Source: CAZGMJ01 sp964526785
Lineage (GTDB): Bacteria; Planctomycetota; Phycisphaerae; Sedimentisphaerales; Anaerobacaceae
NCBI GenBank assembly: GCA_964526785.1
Contig: CAZGMJ010000065.1
Coordinates: 1 to 29,971 of the forward strand
Reading direction: 5' to 3'
DNA length: 29,971 nucleotides
The stretch's first letter is position 1. Every line of letters starts with the position of its first letter. The notes under the pieces were generated by a model. The model had not been told where the DNA came from, searched no databases, and worked only from the letters and a program-made list of their open reading frames with translations. Of this stretch, positions 8,014 through 17,049 are shown piece by piece. A program made the position numbers and the translations under genes.

Positions 8014-9027
8014 CTACGGCCGTTTACGCAACAGATAGTGGCTTACGAACCATTCGGTCCCGTTGCGATATCCCCACAGTTCGCTGCAGGCCATGAAAAA
8101 TATCCGCCATCGCTGAAACCAGCGGCGCGCCTGGTCCCTTCCATAGACCGATTCGAACAACTCGACAATGGCGGACTCACCCTTCTGCATATTCGCAAGC
8201 CAACACTCGGCGGTTTTCTTATAGTGTGTGCCGGAAACGCGCCAGTGTCGCTCGATTGCCAGATCATCCTGGAAATAGAGGAGCAGGTCGTCGGAGGGCA
8301 TGATGCCGCCGGTGAAGAAATAGCGTCCCATCCAGTTATCTTCGCCTTCGGTCTCGAAGAGATAGGCGTATTCCCTGTGGGTGAAGATGTGAATGAAAGC
8401 CCTGCCGTCGTTCTTGAGCCAGGAGGCAACGCGATACAGCAGGCTCTGGTAGTTTCGCATGTGCTCGAACATCTCCACCGAGACGATCCGGTCGAACGTA
8501 CGGCCGGGATCGAACGTGTTGACATCGGCGGTGACCACTTCCAGGTTATCCACTCCCTCTTGCCGGCACCGATTCTCAATCAGTTCGCGTTGCGTGGACG
8601 AGTTTGACACGGCCATGACTCTGCACCGGCGAAGTTTCCTGCACAACCACAGGGAAAGACTCCCCCACCCACAACCTAAATCCAGCACCTCCATTCCGTC
8701 CTCGATGCGGGCTCGTTCCACTACGAGATCCAGGGCCGCTTCCTCTGCCTGTGTGAGCGTCGAAACACCCTCGGGCCAGAGGCAGCAACTGTATTTCATA
8801 TGTGCCCCCAGGACCTTCTCAAAGAAAGCGGCCGGTACCTCGTAATGTTGCCGGTTCGCCGCGTCAGTTTCGACCGCCACTGAATCGCATCGCAGCATCT
8901 CGAAGAACTGCATCTTGGCTTCAAGCTGGAGAACCGGGTCCTTCCTGCACTCCTGCCGCAGACGCATTTGATTGAGTCGGCGAATGCCTTTGCGAATCAA
9001 AACATCCGGCACCGCACCTCGTTCCAT
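8014..9027 (-). CDS. CFA-synthase-like SAM-dependent methyltransferase
   Basis: This 337-residue protein belongs to the cyclopropane-fatty-acyl-phospholipid synthase-like methyltransferases. In order: QHYEVPAAFF (about 61-70) and YSCCLWPEG (about 79-87) are the family's substrate-side signatures. VLDLGCGWGSLSLW (about 114-127) is SAM motif I, and VSVEMFEHMRNY is the catalytic-core region. YFFTGGIMPSDDLL, HWRVSGTHY and FFMACSELWGYRNG close the domain. CFA enzymes methylate the double bond of an acyl chain in a phospholipid; the exact product is not predictable. The ATG at 9025-9027 is preferred: GGAAG lies about 12 nt upstream, and it starts 4 nt after the stop of the DUF1295 gene. A start at 9114 would overlap that gene by 83 nt. 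Confidence 0.85.
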   Translation of the reverse strand: MERGAVPDVLIRKGIRRLNQMRLRQECRKDPVLQLEAKMQFFEMLRCDSVAVETDAANRQHYEVPAAFFEKVLGAHMKYSCCLWPEGVSTLTQAEEAALDLVVERARIEDGMEVLDLGCGWGSLSLWLCRKLRRCRVMAVSNSSTQRELIENRCRQEGVDNLEVVTADVNTFDPGRTFDRIVSVEMFEHMRNYQSLLYRVASWLKNDGRAFIHIFTHREYAYLFETEGEDNWMGRYFFTGGIMPSDDLLLYFQDDLAIERHWRVSGTHYKKTAECWLANMQKGESAIVELFESVYGRDQARRWFQRWRIFFMACSELWGYRNGTEWFVSHYLLRKRP

Positions 9028-9031
9028 CAAA

Positions 9032-9832
9032 TCAATGATCTTCCGCACGATCGCCCCCTTTCGGCCGCCAGGGTATGAAGGCGGACGTGGTTTCCTGATA
9101 CCGACGGTAGTCATCTCCGCGGCTCCGCAGTGCCCGCTTCTCTGTATACGGGATGCCCGTCACCTTATAGAGGAAGAGCAGCATAATGACGGGTCCTGAA
9201 AAACTCACCCACCACCACGTCGAGCCTGTCGCCAGAAACACGTACGTAAACCAATGCAGCCACTCGAAGAAATAGTTCGGGTGCCTGCTGTATTTCCACA
9301 GACCATTGCGGCAGGTCTTGCCCTGATGTGCGGGATCCGCGCGAAAGCGGTTCAACTGCCAATCGGCGAGAGTCTCTCCACCGACCGCCGCGAGCCATAC
9401 GAGTATCGCCGCAACATCGTGCCATGCCCACAGTGCGCGTTCATTACGGGAGACCACCAGAAAAGGAATGGAAAACAATACAACCCATGAGGCCTGTACC
9501 TGGTAGAACAGGAAGAAGTTGTTTGCCGCGGCATCGCCCCATTGGTCCCGCAACATCGCGTATCTGCCGTCTTCCGGCCCATTCATGGCCCGCGCCGCCA
9601 GATAGAATGCCAGTCGGAGTCCCCATACTCCGCCAAGGACGGCCAGGAGAATTCGCCGATTCGCCGCCCCGTTGCCTGTGACTGCATAGAAGCACGCCGT
9701 GAACGCAAGACCGCCGGCCCAGACGGCATCCACCAATGTTGCGTTCTTTGTTCGCAACTGGATCAGGTAGAATGCGAACATGGCGAAAGCCGTCACCGCC
9801 CACGCGATAAGCAATGACATCAGAACACTCAT
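9032..9832 (-). CDS. DUF1295 membrane protein (steroid 5-alpha-reductase-like)
   Basis: This 266-residue membrane protein has about six or seven hydrophobic segments. The DUF1295 signature is clear: NATLVDAVWAGG early, WGLRLAFYLAAR in the middle, then the NADPH-site-like GLWKYSRHPNYFFEWLHW and the C-terminal GIPYTEKRALRSRGDDYRRY. The fold is shared with steroid 5-alpha reductases and isoprenylcysteine methyltransferases, which act on lipids inside the membrane. GAGGAG precedes the ATG at a good distance. Its stop lies 4 nt before the CFA-like methyltransferase start. DUF1295 genes beside CFA-like genes are a recurring pair in bacteria, so a joint lipid modification, for example methylation followed by reduction, is a reasonable inference without direct proof here. 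Confidence 0.85.
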   Translation of the reverse strand: MSVLMSLLIAWAVTAFAMFAFYLIQLRTKNATLVDAVWAGGLAFTACFYAVTGNGAANRRILLAVLGGVWGLRLAFYLAARAMNGPEDGRYAMLRDQWGDAAANNFFLFYQVQASWVVLFSIPFLVVSRNERALWAWHDVAAILVWLAAVGGETLADWQLNRFRADPAHQGKTCRNGLWKYSRHPNYFFEWLHWFTYVFLATGSTWWWVSFSGPVIMLLFLYKVTGIPYTEKRALRSRGDDYRRYQETTSAFIPWRPKGGDRAEDH

Positions 9833-10197
9833 CGTAAACTCCTCAAACCATAGCTCACAAACTTCGGTCCGGCCGGCGCAGAACCCGTTGCCCGGCGTTC
9901 ACCGCAAACGAATGTGTTCAGTATCTATACCGCCGATTCTACGAGCCCCGGCAACACTTTACAACTCAACTTCCGTCTTTTTGCGAGTGTATTTGACTGC
10001 ATTTCCGCGTATGACCAACCATGCCGCAGTATTATGAACCCCACCACGTCTTCATCGGTCGAAAATCGCGGATTTATCTTGTCGCAGCAGAAGCCTGCTC
10101 GTACAATGTCTGTATATTCAAGGAATCTGCATCACATATGTCCGTTGAATGTGGCAGGTATGCCGAAGTTCCGCAACGACGCATTGGAGAAGACCCT
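9833..10197. other. Divergent intergenic region, no gene seen
   Basis: This region lies between the start of the minus-strand lipid operon and the start of the small plus-strand protein, so it should carry both promoters. Open frames here have no coding character that I recognise, and no hairpin, riboswitch or repeat stands out. Confidence 0.5.
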
Positions 10198-10401
10198 ATG
10201 GCCGAAGCGACGAAAATGCACAACACCGAATGTCAGGACCCGCAGCACGCCAAACATCTCTGTTCCCTGATGTATGAGGGATTTCATTTCAAGGACAAGG
10301 AGGCATACAAAGCCCTCGTACAGGATGCCCAGTTCCGTTGCCAGCAGTGCGGCCGCACCGCCAAAGACAGCGCCAGCCTCTGCATGCCGGAACCGCTCTG
10401 A
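10198..10401 (+). CDS. Small soluble protein with a C-terminal CxxCG motif
   Basis: This is a 67-residue cytoplasmic protein, unrecognised as to function. It begins MAEATKMHNTECQDPQHAKHL and ends FRCQQCGRTAKDSASLCMPEPL in two adjoining parts. The CxxCGRTA turn plus a third Cys eleven residues later, and the earlier Cys and His residues, suggest a metal site or redox-active thiols. Short proteins with a CxxCGR-x(8)-LC-x-P tail occur in several environmental bacteria. The ATG at 10198 follows GGAG at a normal distance; the longer in-frame opening back to 10021 has no ribosome site and no coding look. No operon partner is visible. Confidence 0.6.
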   Translation: MAEATKMHNTECQDPQHAKHLCSLMYEGFHFKDKEAYKALVQDAQFRCQQCGRTAKDSASLCMPEPL

Positions 10402-10674
10402 TCGTTTGATATCGGGCACGCATCACCAATGTAATCGCAACACGGATGCCGGGGTCTCGTTGGGTATCGCACCTCAGACGGTCTCCCCGTGTGTCAGCAT
10501 CGTAGTAGAATGTCATGCGATACGTTCGGCATGCGCCGCTGACGGCCCCGCGTCATCGCTCAGGCCGGTGCCTCTCTCTTTCAATACAGCTTCATTGACA
10601 CGAAACCCCATCGATAAGACACAGATAGAGAATCCGCCAAGTGTCTCAAACCTCGTGACTTTCCACCTGCTGTC
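10402..10674. other. Intergenic stretch, nothing recognised
   Basis: No convincing reading frame, RNA gene, repeat or terminator was found between the small Cys protein and the broken hypothetical frame. Confidence 0.4.
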
Positions 10675-11049
10675 TTGACCTCTTGGCACACGTGTTCTGT
10701 GCCTTGTTCACCTGGATCAAAGGCAAATGGACTTGAGGCAGACTTCGACGGTCCAAGGGTAACGTTAGGCGGTAGAGAGGAGTTGAAGGCCGGGGCTTTT
10801 GCGCCCGATCGGCTCGCCGTCATGCGAGGTTATGATGCGCAAGGGCGCAGGCTGAAGAAGCTCAACTATTCCGGCTGTGAGAGAGACCGCGAAGGAACAA
10901 GAAGAGAGCAGTGCGCTTTCTGGGGCGTGCCTGTGAGGCTGGAGATCGCGGTTGCCGAGGAATGGATCGACCTGGAGCTGCCATTTGACATCCCGGCGGC
11001 ACAGAGGCTGCCCGACAGTCAGCGTGGGAACCGGCCTTTGGACTATTGA
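10675..11049 (+). pseudogene. 5'-truncated hypothetical protein remnant
   Basis: From about 10729 the frame has coding character: an acidic segment, then RLAVMRGYDAQGRRLKKL, then WGVPVRLEIAVAEEWIDLEL and PFDIPAAQRLP, ending at TGA 11047-11049. The alternating hydrophobic pattern suggests beta-strands, as in a beta-sandwich domain. The only in-frame start is a TTG with no ribosome site, and the first 18 residues look non-coding, so the N-terminal part seems lost. I do not recognise the family. It converges on the UroD-like gene. Confidence 0.4.
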
Positions 11050-11120
11050 TGCCGGAGTAGACCAGTCTCTACCGAGGCGGAGAAGGGGCTGAGGCAGGTG
11101 GAACGGCCGAGTGGGACCGG

Positions 11121-12269
11121 TCAATAGAAGCCGTGTTCGTAGGCGGCGTCAAACATCGCAATGACATTCTCCGCCGGGACGCCCGCCTGGATGTTGTGTA
11201 CGGAGTTGAAGACGTAGCCGCCGCCGGGCTTGAATGCCTGGACGTTGGTGCGGACATGATCTGCGACCTCCCGCGGAGAAGCGAAGCTCAGTACGTGCTG
11301 GGTATCTATGCCGCCGCCCCAGAAGGTGAGCTTGTCGCCGAACCGGCGCTTGAGCTGTTGCGGATCCATGTCTGCCGCACTTATCTGGACGGGATTAAGT
11401 ATATCGATGCCGTTGTCCAGCAGGTCGGGTATCAGTTGTTGCACTGAGCCGCATGTGTGATACCAGATCTTTGCGGTAGTGAGTGATTGGATGTGCTGGA
11501 CGAGCTTCTTCTGTCGAGGCTTCACTATCCTGCGATAAAAGTCGGGCGAGAAAAGCGGCCCGGCCTGACCGCCGATGTCGTCGCCTATCATGATGACGTC
11601 CACTATGTCGCCTATCTCCGCCAAAAAGACCGTGTAATAGTCGAGCCAGAACTTCAGAGTCGCATCCAGCAGAGCCTCGCAGAACGCAGGATTCTCTACC
11701 ATGTCCATAAACCATCGTTCGAGACCCCGCATGTACCAGCATATCTCGTAGACCACTCCGCCGATCCCTGTTGAAATGGCGTATGGGGTATTGCTGCGCA
11801 GTTCGAGGGCCTCTTCGCGGACACCCGTAAAGCGACTCGGATCATCACCCCTTGGAAAGGGGTAATCGGCAATGTCGCCGATGGAGGCATCGGCCAGCGG
11901 ATGATGGGAGATGTCCATGTATAGTTGTTGATCGTCCGGCATGGACCAGACCACTCCGAACTCATCCTGCAGATCGTGCCACAGTCGCCCACCACGGCTG
12001 TTTTGCTCGATGCCTCCTTTGGCCGAGTCCGGGCCATGGGCACACACGTAGCGAATGTCGACGTGAAAGCGCTCAAGCAAATCCTCACAGGGCTTCGCCA
12101 ATTGCTGAACCGGATCGAGAATGGTCGGCGTCTCCTCAATGCCGAGATAATCGAGCAAACCGGCATAAGCTCTCTTGTGGATCCCGGTCTGGAATCCACC
12201 AAGGTCGATGGGGACCCGATCCGGTGTCTGATGGCTGAGCGTTGCAACAACGCGTTGCCTCGATGTCAT
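11121..12269 (-). CDS. Uroporphyrinogen decarboxylase-like (UroD/MtaA superfamily) protein
   Basis: This 382-residue cytoplasmic protein has the UroD/cobalamin-methyltransferase fold. It starts MTSRQRVVATLSHQTPDRVPIDLGG, in which PDRVP is the family's opening motif. IWYHTCGSVQ carries the H-x-C pair that binds zinc in corrinoid methyltransferases of this superfamily. Next come GIDILNPVQ and the terminal NSVHNIQAGVPAENVIAMF, typical of the sugar-cluster branch. The true heme enzyme is unlikely because there is no heme operon here. The start at 12269 is chosen for AAGGA just upstream; an in-frame ATG five codons earlier is possible. It lies 54 nt after the RhaT gene, so it is probably co-transcribed. 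Relatives are frequent in carbohydrate clusters of planctomycetes, but their reaction is not established. Confidence 0.8.
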   Translation of the reverse strand: MTSRQRVVATLSHQTPDRVPIDLGGFQTGIHKRAYAGLLDYLGIEETPTILDPVQQLAKPCEDLLERFHVDIRYVCAHGPDSAKGGIEQNSRGGRLWHDLQDEFGVVWSMPDDQQLYMDISHHPLADASIGDIADYPFPRGDDPSRFTGVREEALELRSNTPYAISTGIGGVVYEICWYMRGLERWFMDMVENPAFCEALLDATLKFWLDYYTVFLAEIGDIVDVIMIGDDIGGQAGPLFSPDFYRRIVKPRQKKLVQHIQSLTTAKIWYHTCGSVQQLIPDLLDNGIDILNPVQISAADMDPQQLKRRFGDKLTFWGGGIDTQHVLSFASPREVADHVRTNVQAFKPGGGYVFNSVHNIQAGVPAENVIAMFDAAYEHGFY

Positions 12270-12323
12270 CGTTTCCTTGCCCATTTCCACGCTTTCACAA
12301 CCTCCCGGACATGTGGCTGTCAA

Positions 12324-13355
12324 CTACTGCAGATAGTTGCCCAGGCCAACAACAAAAGTCGATGCGATCAGTACGGCGATGCCGAGACAGACAAGCCGAA
12401 TCGTACGCCGGCCCGCTCCCTTCCACTCGTGCAGGAGAATGCCCCAGACGTTGCTGAAGACGATGATAAAGGCCATGTGTATCGTCCAACTGGAAAAATC
12501 GTATTCGCCCATTCGTGTCTTGCCCATACCGTAGAACATAAACTGCAGATACCACGTAACCCCCGCCAGAATGGAAAAAATGTAGTTGACCGCAAGCGGC
12601 GCCCTGCGATCGACGTAATTTGCGGCTGATCGATTTTTCGCATTGAGGAAGACACACCAAAGAAAGTTGGTCGTGAATCCGCCGGCGAATACGAACACGA
12701 AAACCGGGCTGTTCTGCCAGAGAGGATGCGTACCGTGCTTTACGGCAAGCTCGGCAATCGGCTCTCCCGCGGATATCCCAAAAGCCATGCAGGCACTCAT
12801 CACTCCGGCGAATACCGCAACCCACAAACCCTTAACAAAGTCAAACTCGGCGACGGATTGCCGCTTCTGTTCGACCGAGAGTTCTCTTTCCTTCAACATC
12901 CCGGCCCAGCCGCAAATTGCGATGCCCGCCAGACAAACGACCACGCCCGCCAGCGTGATCAATCCGGAAAGGCTGGTGACCAGCCCGCCAAACTCGCCGC
13001 TGTAAATCGGCGGTATGATCGTTCCGAAGGCGGCGCAGAAGCCCAGGGCTATGGCATAACCCAGAGACATTCCCAGATAACGCACGCTAAGACCGAATGT
13101 GAGTCCCCCGATGCCCCAGAGCACACCGAACAGATAGCACCACAACATGCTGCCCGCAGGAGCGCTTCTGAGGACCTGACCGACGTGGGGAACGGTCAAA
13201 AGTGAGAGCAGCAGCGGCATGACAATCCAGGAAGCGACGCCCCCGACAAGCCAGTAGCTCTCCCAGGCCCAGCCGCGGACTTTCTTAAATGGCAGATAGA
13301 AGCTGCCGGCGGCGAATCCGCCCAGTGCGTGCAGAAATACTCCCAGTGCGATCAT
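12324..13355 (-). CDS. rhaT: L-rhamnose-proton symporter (RhaT family)
   Basis: This 343-residue inner-membrane protein has ten predicted hydrophobic segments. Similarity to Escherichia coli RhaT runs end to end: FYLPFKKVRGWAWE near the start (E. coli FYAPFKKVKKWSWE), GVLWGIGGLTFGLSVRYLGMSLG, LKEREL and FVKGL in the central loop, then VTWYLQFMFYGMG and LLHEWKGAGRR near the end. The length is the same as in E. coli (344). RhaT imports L-rhamnose, and sometimes L-lyxose, with a proton. The gene starts 16 nt after the stop of the GH106-like enzyme, with GAGGTG as ribosome site inside that gap. This fits uptake of sugar released outside the cell by that enzyme. No rhamnose isomerase, kinase or aldolase is in the window. 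Confidence 0.85.
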   Translation of the reverse strand: MIALGVFLHALGGFAAGSFYLPFKKVRGWAWESYWLVGGVASWIVMPLLLSLLTVPHVGQVLRSAPAGSMLWCYLFGVLWGIGGLTFGLSVRYLGMSLGYAIALGFCAAFGTIIPPIYSGEFGGLVTSLSGLITLAGVVVCLAGIAICGWAGMLKERELSVEQKRQSVAEFDFVKGLWVAVFAGVMSACMAFGISAGEPIAELAVKHGTHPLWQNSPVFVFVFAGGFTTNFLWCVFLNAKNRSAANYVDRRAPLAVNYIFSILAGVTWYLQFMFYGMGKTRMGEYDFSSWTIHMAFIIVFSNVWGILLHEWKGAGRRTIRLVCLGIAVLIASTFVVGLGNYLQ

Positions 13356-13371
13356 GCCGGTGTCACCTCAG

Positions 13372-16300
13372 TTATCGCTCGATGGTGATTTGTGTCAATT
13401 CGAACGGCTCGAACAGGCCGTAGTCAATCATGTGATAGCTGCTGCCGGGAGGCGGCCCGTGTTCCGGAGCCCGCTGAAACATGGCCGGCCATGCACTGCC
13501 GGTAAGAGCGCCCTGATGATGAGGCCCCAGCGTGTTTCTCAGCGTACCGATGACGACAACTTCGATTGCATTATCTCGGGACTCGATATGGTCGGTCACG
13601 TCGCACTGCCACGGCGGCGATACGATATATCCGGCTTTCTTACCGTTGACATTAACGCGGGCTACGCTGCCATACCATTGTGGAAGTTTGACGGCGTATG
13701 TGCCGGCCGGTTCGCCCACATCGAATGTCTGGCGATAAGAAACCCCGGCGGCGTAGAATGGGTGGCCCTGTTGTTTCCAGCCGCGTCTTCCGTCGACGAG
13801 CCCGCTGCCGTCGACCAGATGCGATGACGTTCGCCGAAATGAGGTCAGTTCGCTGGAAACGCTGCTTATCTGTACGTCGCGCACTGCTGTGCCGTCGCCC
13901 TTGAGGAACTGCACTTCCGCCAGACCAGCAAAGCCGTTATCAGGCGGCGTGCCTTCGGCCGGAAATGTCACTCCGTTGTGATTTGAGAGTATCTCGAACT
14001 TCACGAAGCGAACGTTGCTCGCCCGGACCTTGGCCGTCTGTGGCGGGCTGTTTTCCGAAGCCCGGCCAAGCGTGACAACGCGCGGGTCCGTGTCGAAATC
14101 ATCATTGCTGTCGCCTGACGTGAGGATGCGCAGGTCCTTCACTCCCCGGGACGTGAGGTCGCGCACGTTGCTCTCGTTGTAGTTCCAGATTTGCAGTGAC
14201 ATCAGGTCGGTTCGCTCGCCGAGGTCGAATACGACGAACGGAGCACGATCCTCCACGCCGTCGCCAAAGCCGATACCGCCGCTGAGCCACATCGTGCCGT
14301 CGGGATCGATGCTGTGTGCGGGATTCTCTTCGGCTTTAAGGATCTCCAGCGGTTTGTCAGGCAGAATGACGAACCCTTGGTCCGCAGGCTCGACAACAAA
14401 ATCCCCCAGCACATAAGCCGATTCCAGCTCATGGTAGATCGTAAAAGGCTGTGCCGTGATGGTGACCAAATTCTCACCCACCACCGCCTCATCAGCGATA
14501 TCAATCTTCCCAAAACACTTGTCCAGCCACCACGCGCCCGGTTCGGCCGATACTGCACTGCCGTTGCACGTAATGCTGTAGAGATCTGTTCGCTCGATCA
14601 CGATGGAAAGGTTCGCCGGCACGTTCTCTTCGATTGTGAATCGGTAACTTGCTCTGAAACCGCTTTCAGTCGGCCACGTCTTTGTTATCAGTTCATCCTT
14701 GAACTGCACGGCACTGTCCCACGGATTTCGATCCATGCCGTGCTTCTGCCAGATAAGCCGATTGGCCGCATAAAAATAGACGTTCTTCCGGGTTTCGCCG
14801 CCGACAGTCACGTCGACGTAATCCAGCGTCAATACATTGGGCTGCTCGCGCCTGATTTCCATCGCGCCGGACGTCGGTACCAGCTTGACCGTCTCTTTCC
14901 TGACCGGTGCGGGCTTCCTGGCGTTCTCCGAGAGAAACAGCAGAAGGCTGCCGCAGGGCGCCAGGCGGAAGTCGGCACGGAGGCCCTTTCTGATCTTCCT
15001 GAAGGGATACGCTTCTGTCTTGCCGGTGTTGAGGTCCCAGGCCTCGATGCCCCTCATGTTCGATTCGATTGTGCCCGCTGTGGGACGTTCGATGCTTGTG
15101 TTGGCCAGAAACAAAAACTCGCCGTCGTCGTCGACGCGTCTGTGGTGGAACAGAATTCCCCGATCGCCGGCCTTTCGGTCGATGGCGAAACCGCCGTTGC
15201 GATGAGCCTGGAGAACTTCGACAAGCCGATCTGCATTCGTCTCCTGCCAGCCGGCCTGGCCGGCCCAGGATTTGGTGCGATCCGACAGGCAGCCGTCGAT
15301 GCGAACGGGGGCCTCTCCACAACACAATACCTTTCCGCCAGCCCTCAGATATTTCTCGATCAACAGGAATGTCTCGGAATCCAGATTCTCCGTGAACGGA
15401 GGCAGGACAACGGTGTCATAGATGCGCTCGCCTACACGAAACTCCGAGCCCTCGACAGACCCGTTGCGGCTGATGATGTCCTCACAACCGATATCGTATT
15501 CGACCTGAGCGTGTTCGAGGGACATCAGCAGACTCTGGAAGCTGTTTCCGATCTTGCCGAGTTGATCGGCCGGGTTCGAACTGCCCTGATACATCCAGGT
15601 GGACGTGGTGGGCTCAAGTACCAGAATATGGTTGATCTGCCGTCCCTGCGACATGATCAGCGAGAGTCTCGTGAAATACTCCGCCATGACATGATAGGCA
15701 TCCCACCACGGCTCGTGATACGAAAACGACTGCGGGTGGTCGCGCTTGCGAGCGCCGCGGATTGTGATATAGGAAAGATGCTCGTTCATGGTGTTGACAC
15801 CGAGCACGTACAACCAGTCGCCGATTCGCTTCATATCCTCGAAACGCAGGTCCCATCCGCCCGCACCGTATGCCTCGCAGAGCGTCCGCGTGCGCCCGAG
15901 TTGGTTGGCGACGCTCGATAGCTCTTTGACGGCTCTGACATTGCCGAACTGGGCGTGTACGCCCTCGCTGTACCGGTTCATCAGCGTGTCAATCGCCGGC
16001 CGCTGATGCCAGGCATACATGGCCATATTATCGCCGCCATGTCCTGCGCCGGGCCAGCCGTGCTCCCAGTAGTGGCCGGTGAAGTCCAGGTTATGCTTCT
16101 CGCAATACGCGTAGCAGGGCTTGGCCCACATCTCGATGAATTGCTCGAGCAGCAGACAGTAGTAATTATGGCGAACGCGCTTCCAGTCTCCCACCGGTCG
16201 CACGAGTTCAGGCAAATGATCGATCAGACTGTATCCCCAGCGCCGCTCAAACAGTTCCGGCAGATGATCCGACCAATGCAGACCGCCGGCGGGCGCCAAA

Positions 16301-17049
16301 TGCGGCTCATCGGTGAACCAGCCGGGCACGCGCTTGCCGAAGTGCTCGCCGAGTTCGCGCCGATAGGCCTCCATGGTGACTTCAATGAACTTCTCCGTAA
16401 CGCCCGGTTTGAGCAGATCGACGTACCATTTCCCGCCGAACCAGCCGCTCTGGCGAGCCAGACGAATTGACGCCACGAGATAGCGGCCGCTGTCGAATGT
16501 GTTGCCGTCTCGGATCTTCTGCGTGATGTTCTCATATGTGTCGCCGCGTATCTTGAAGACGGCTACTATGTTGTCGTCGAGGCTCGGTGGCGTCTTGGCT
16601 TCGCTGAGTGAAAGGCCTTTGCCGCGGGATTCGGGCATGGCGTCGGGGACCAGTCCGCCGGCGAAACCGGAGGGATAGGAATTTTCGTCATATATCCACA
16701 CGTTCATATCCAGTCTCTCGGCCTGCTCCAGGGCTGCATCCCACAGCCGAAACCACTCGTCCGAAAGATACGGCGTCATCAGCCCGGGTCTGGGGTGCAC
16801 GAAGACCTGCTTGACCTTCTGGTCCGCGAGATCCTGCATCGTGCTGCGGATCTGCTCGGCGCTAAGCATGTCGTTCCAGACCCATAGCGGACCCGAGCTG
16901 TACTGACGCGGAGGCGCTACGAATGTCCGCTTCAACGTTGCAGAAGCCCGGGCCTCGGCCGACAGACAGACCCCCAATACAGAGAAAAAAGCGACAAAAC
17001 GGAGCACCTGAGAAAGAGACGGCATAGGGGAAGGGATGTGTTTATCCAT
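13372..17049 (-). CDS. Large secreted GH106-like glycosidase, probable alpha-L-rhamnosidase
   Basis: This 1225-residue exported enzyme has a signal peptide (about residues 12-35, VLRFVAFFSVLGVCLSAEARA). The N-terminal catalytic barrel has GPLWVWNDMLSAEQI, FVHPRPGLMTPYLSDEWF and WIYDENSYPSGFAGG (about 53-132), the signature of GH106-like glycosidases. GWFTDEPH (Glu248) and TLCEAYGAGGWD (Glu392) hold the best candidate catalytic acids. A beta-sandwich region follows, then a discoidin-like (F5/8 type C) insertion around the DLGERTDLMSLQIW stretch, and a GH2-like sugar-binding domain at the C-terminus (QWYGSVARVNVNGKKAGYI). The size is usual for GH106. The adjacent rhamnose symporter supports rhamnoside as substrate. 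It is first in the operon and divergent from the PAS kinase. Family assignment by memory of motifs; a neighbouring unclassified glycosidase family is the main alternative. Confidence 0.75.
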   Translation of the reverse strand: MDKHIPSPMPSLSQVLRFVAFFSVLGVCLSAEARASATLKRTFVAPPRQYSSGPLWVWNDMLSAEQIRSTMQDLADQKVKQVFVHPRPGLMTPYLSDEWFRLWDAALEQAERLDMNVWIYDENSYPSGFAGGLVPDAMPESRGKGLSLSEAKTPPSLDDNIVAVFKIRGDTYENITQKIRDGNTFDSGRYLVASIRLARQSGWFGGKWYVDLLKPGVTEKFIEVTMEAYRRELGEHFGKRVPGWFTDEPHLAPAGGLHWSDHLPELFERRWGYSLIDHLPELVRPVGDWKRVRHNYYCLLLEQFIEMWAKPCYAYCEKHNLDFTGHYWEHGWPGAGHGGDNMAMYAWHQRPAIDTLMNRYSEGVHAQFGNVRAVKELSSVANQLGRTRTLCEAYGAGGWDLRFEDMKRIGDWLYVLGVNTMNEHLSYITIRGARKRDHPQSFSYHEPWWDAYHVMAEYFTRLSLIMSQGRQINHILVLEPTTSTWMYQGSSNPADQLGKIGNSFQSLLMSLEHAQVEYDIGCEDIISRNGSVEGSEFRVGERIYDTVVLPPFTENLDSETFLLIEKYLRAGGKVLCCGEAPVRIDGCLSDRTKSWAGQAGWQETNADRLVEVLQAHRNGGFAIDRKAGDRGILFHHRRVDDDGEFLFLANTSIERPTAGTIESNMRGIEAWDLNTGKTEAYPFRKIRKGLRADFRLAPCGSLLLFLSENARKPAPVRKETVKLVPTSGAMEIRREQPNVLTLDYVDVTVGGETRKNVYFYAANRLIWQKHGMDRNPWDSAVQFKDELITKTWPTESGFRASYRFTIEENVPANLSIVIERTDLYSITCNGSAVSAEPGAWWLDKCFGKIDIADEAVVGENLVTITAQPFTIYHELESAYVLGDFVVEPADQGFVILPDKPLEILKAEENPAHSIDPDGTMWLSGGIGFGDGVEDRAPFVVFDLGERTDLMSLQIWNYNESNVRDLTSRGVKDLRILTSGDSNDDFDTDPRVVTLGRASENSPPQTAKVRASNVRFVKFEILSNHNGVTFPAEGTPPDNGFAGLAEVQFLKGDGTAVRDVQISSVSSELTSFRRTSSHLVDGSGLVDGRRGWKQQGHPFYAAGVSYRQTFDVGEPAGTYAVKLPQWYGSVARVNVNGKKAGYIVSPPWQCDVTDHIESRDNAIEVVVIGTLRNTLGPHHQGALTGSAWPAMFQRAPEHGPPPGSSYHMIDYGLFEPFELTQITIER

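Noticed and set aside
14314..15921. 535-codon open frame on the plus strand
   Set aside because: It lies wholly antisense to the well-supported GH106-like gene and has no family resemblance or ribosome site; long antisense frames are common opposite GC-rich genes.
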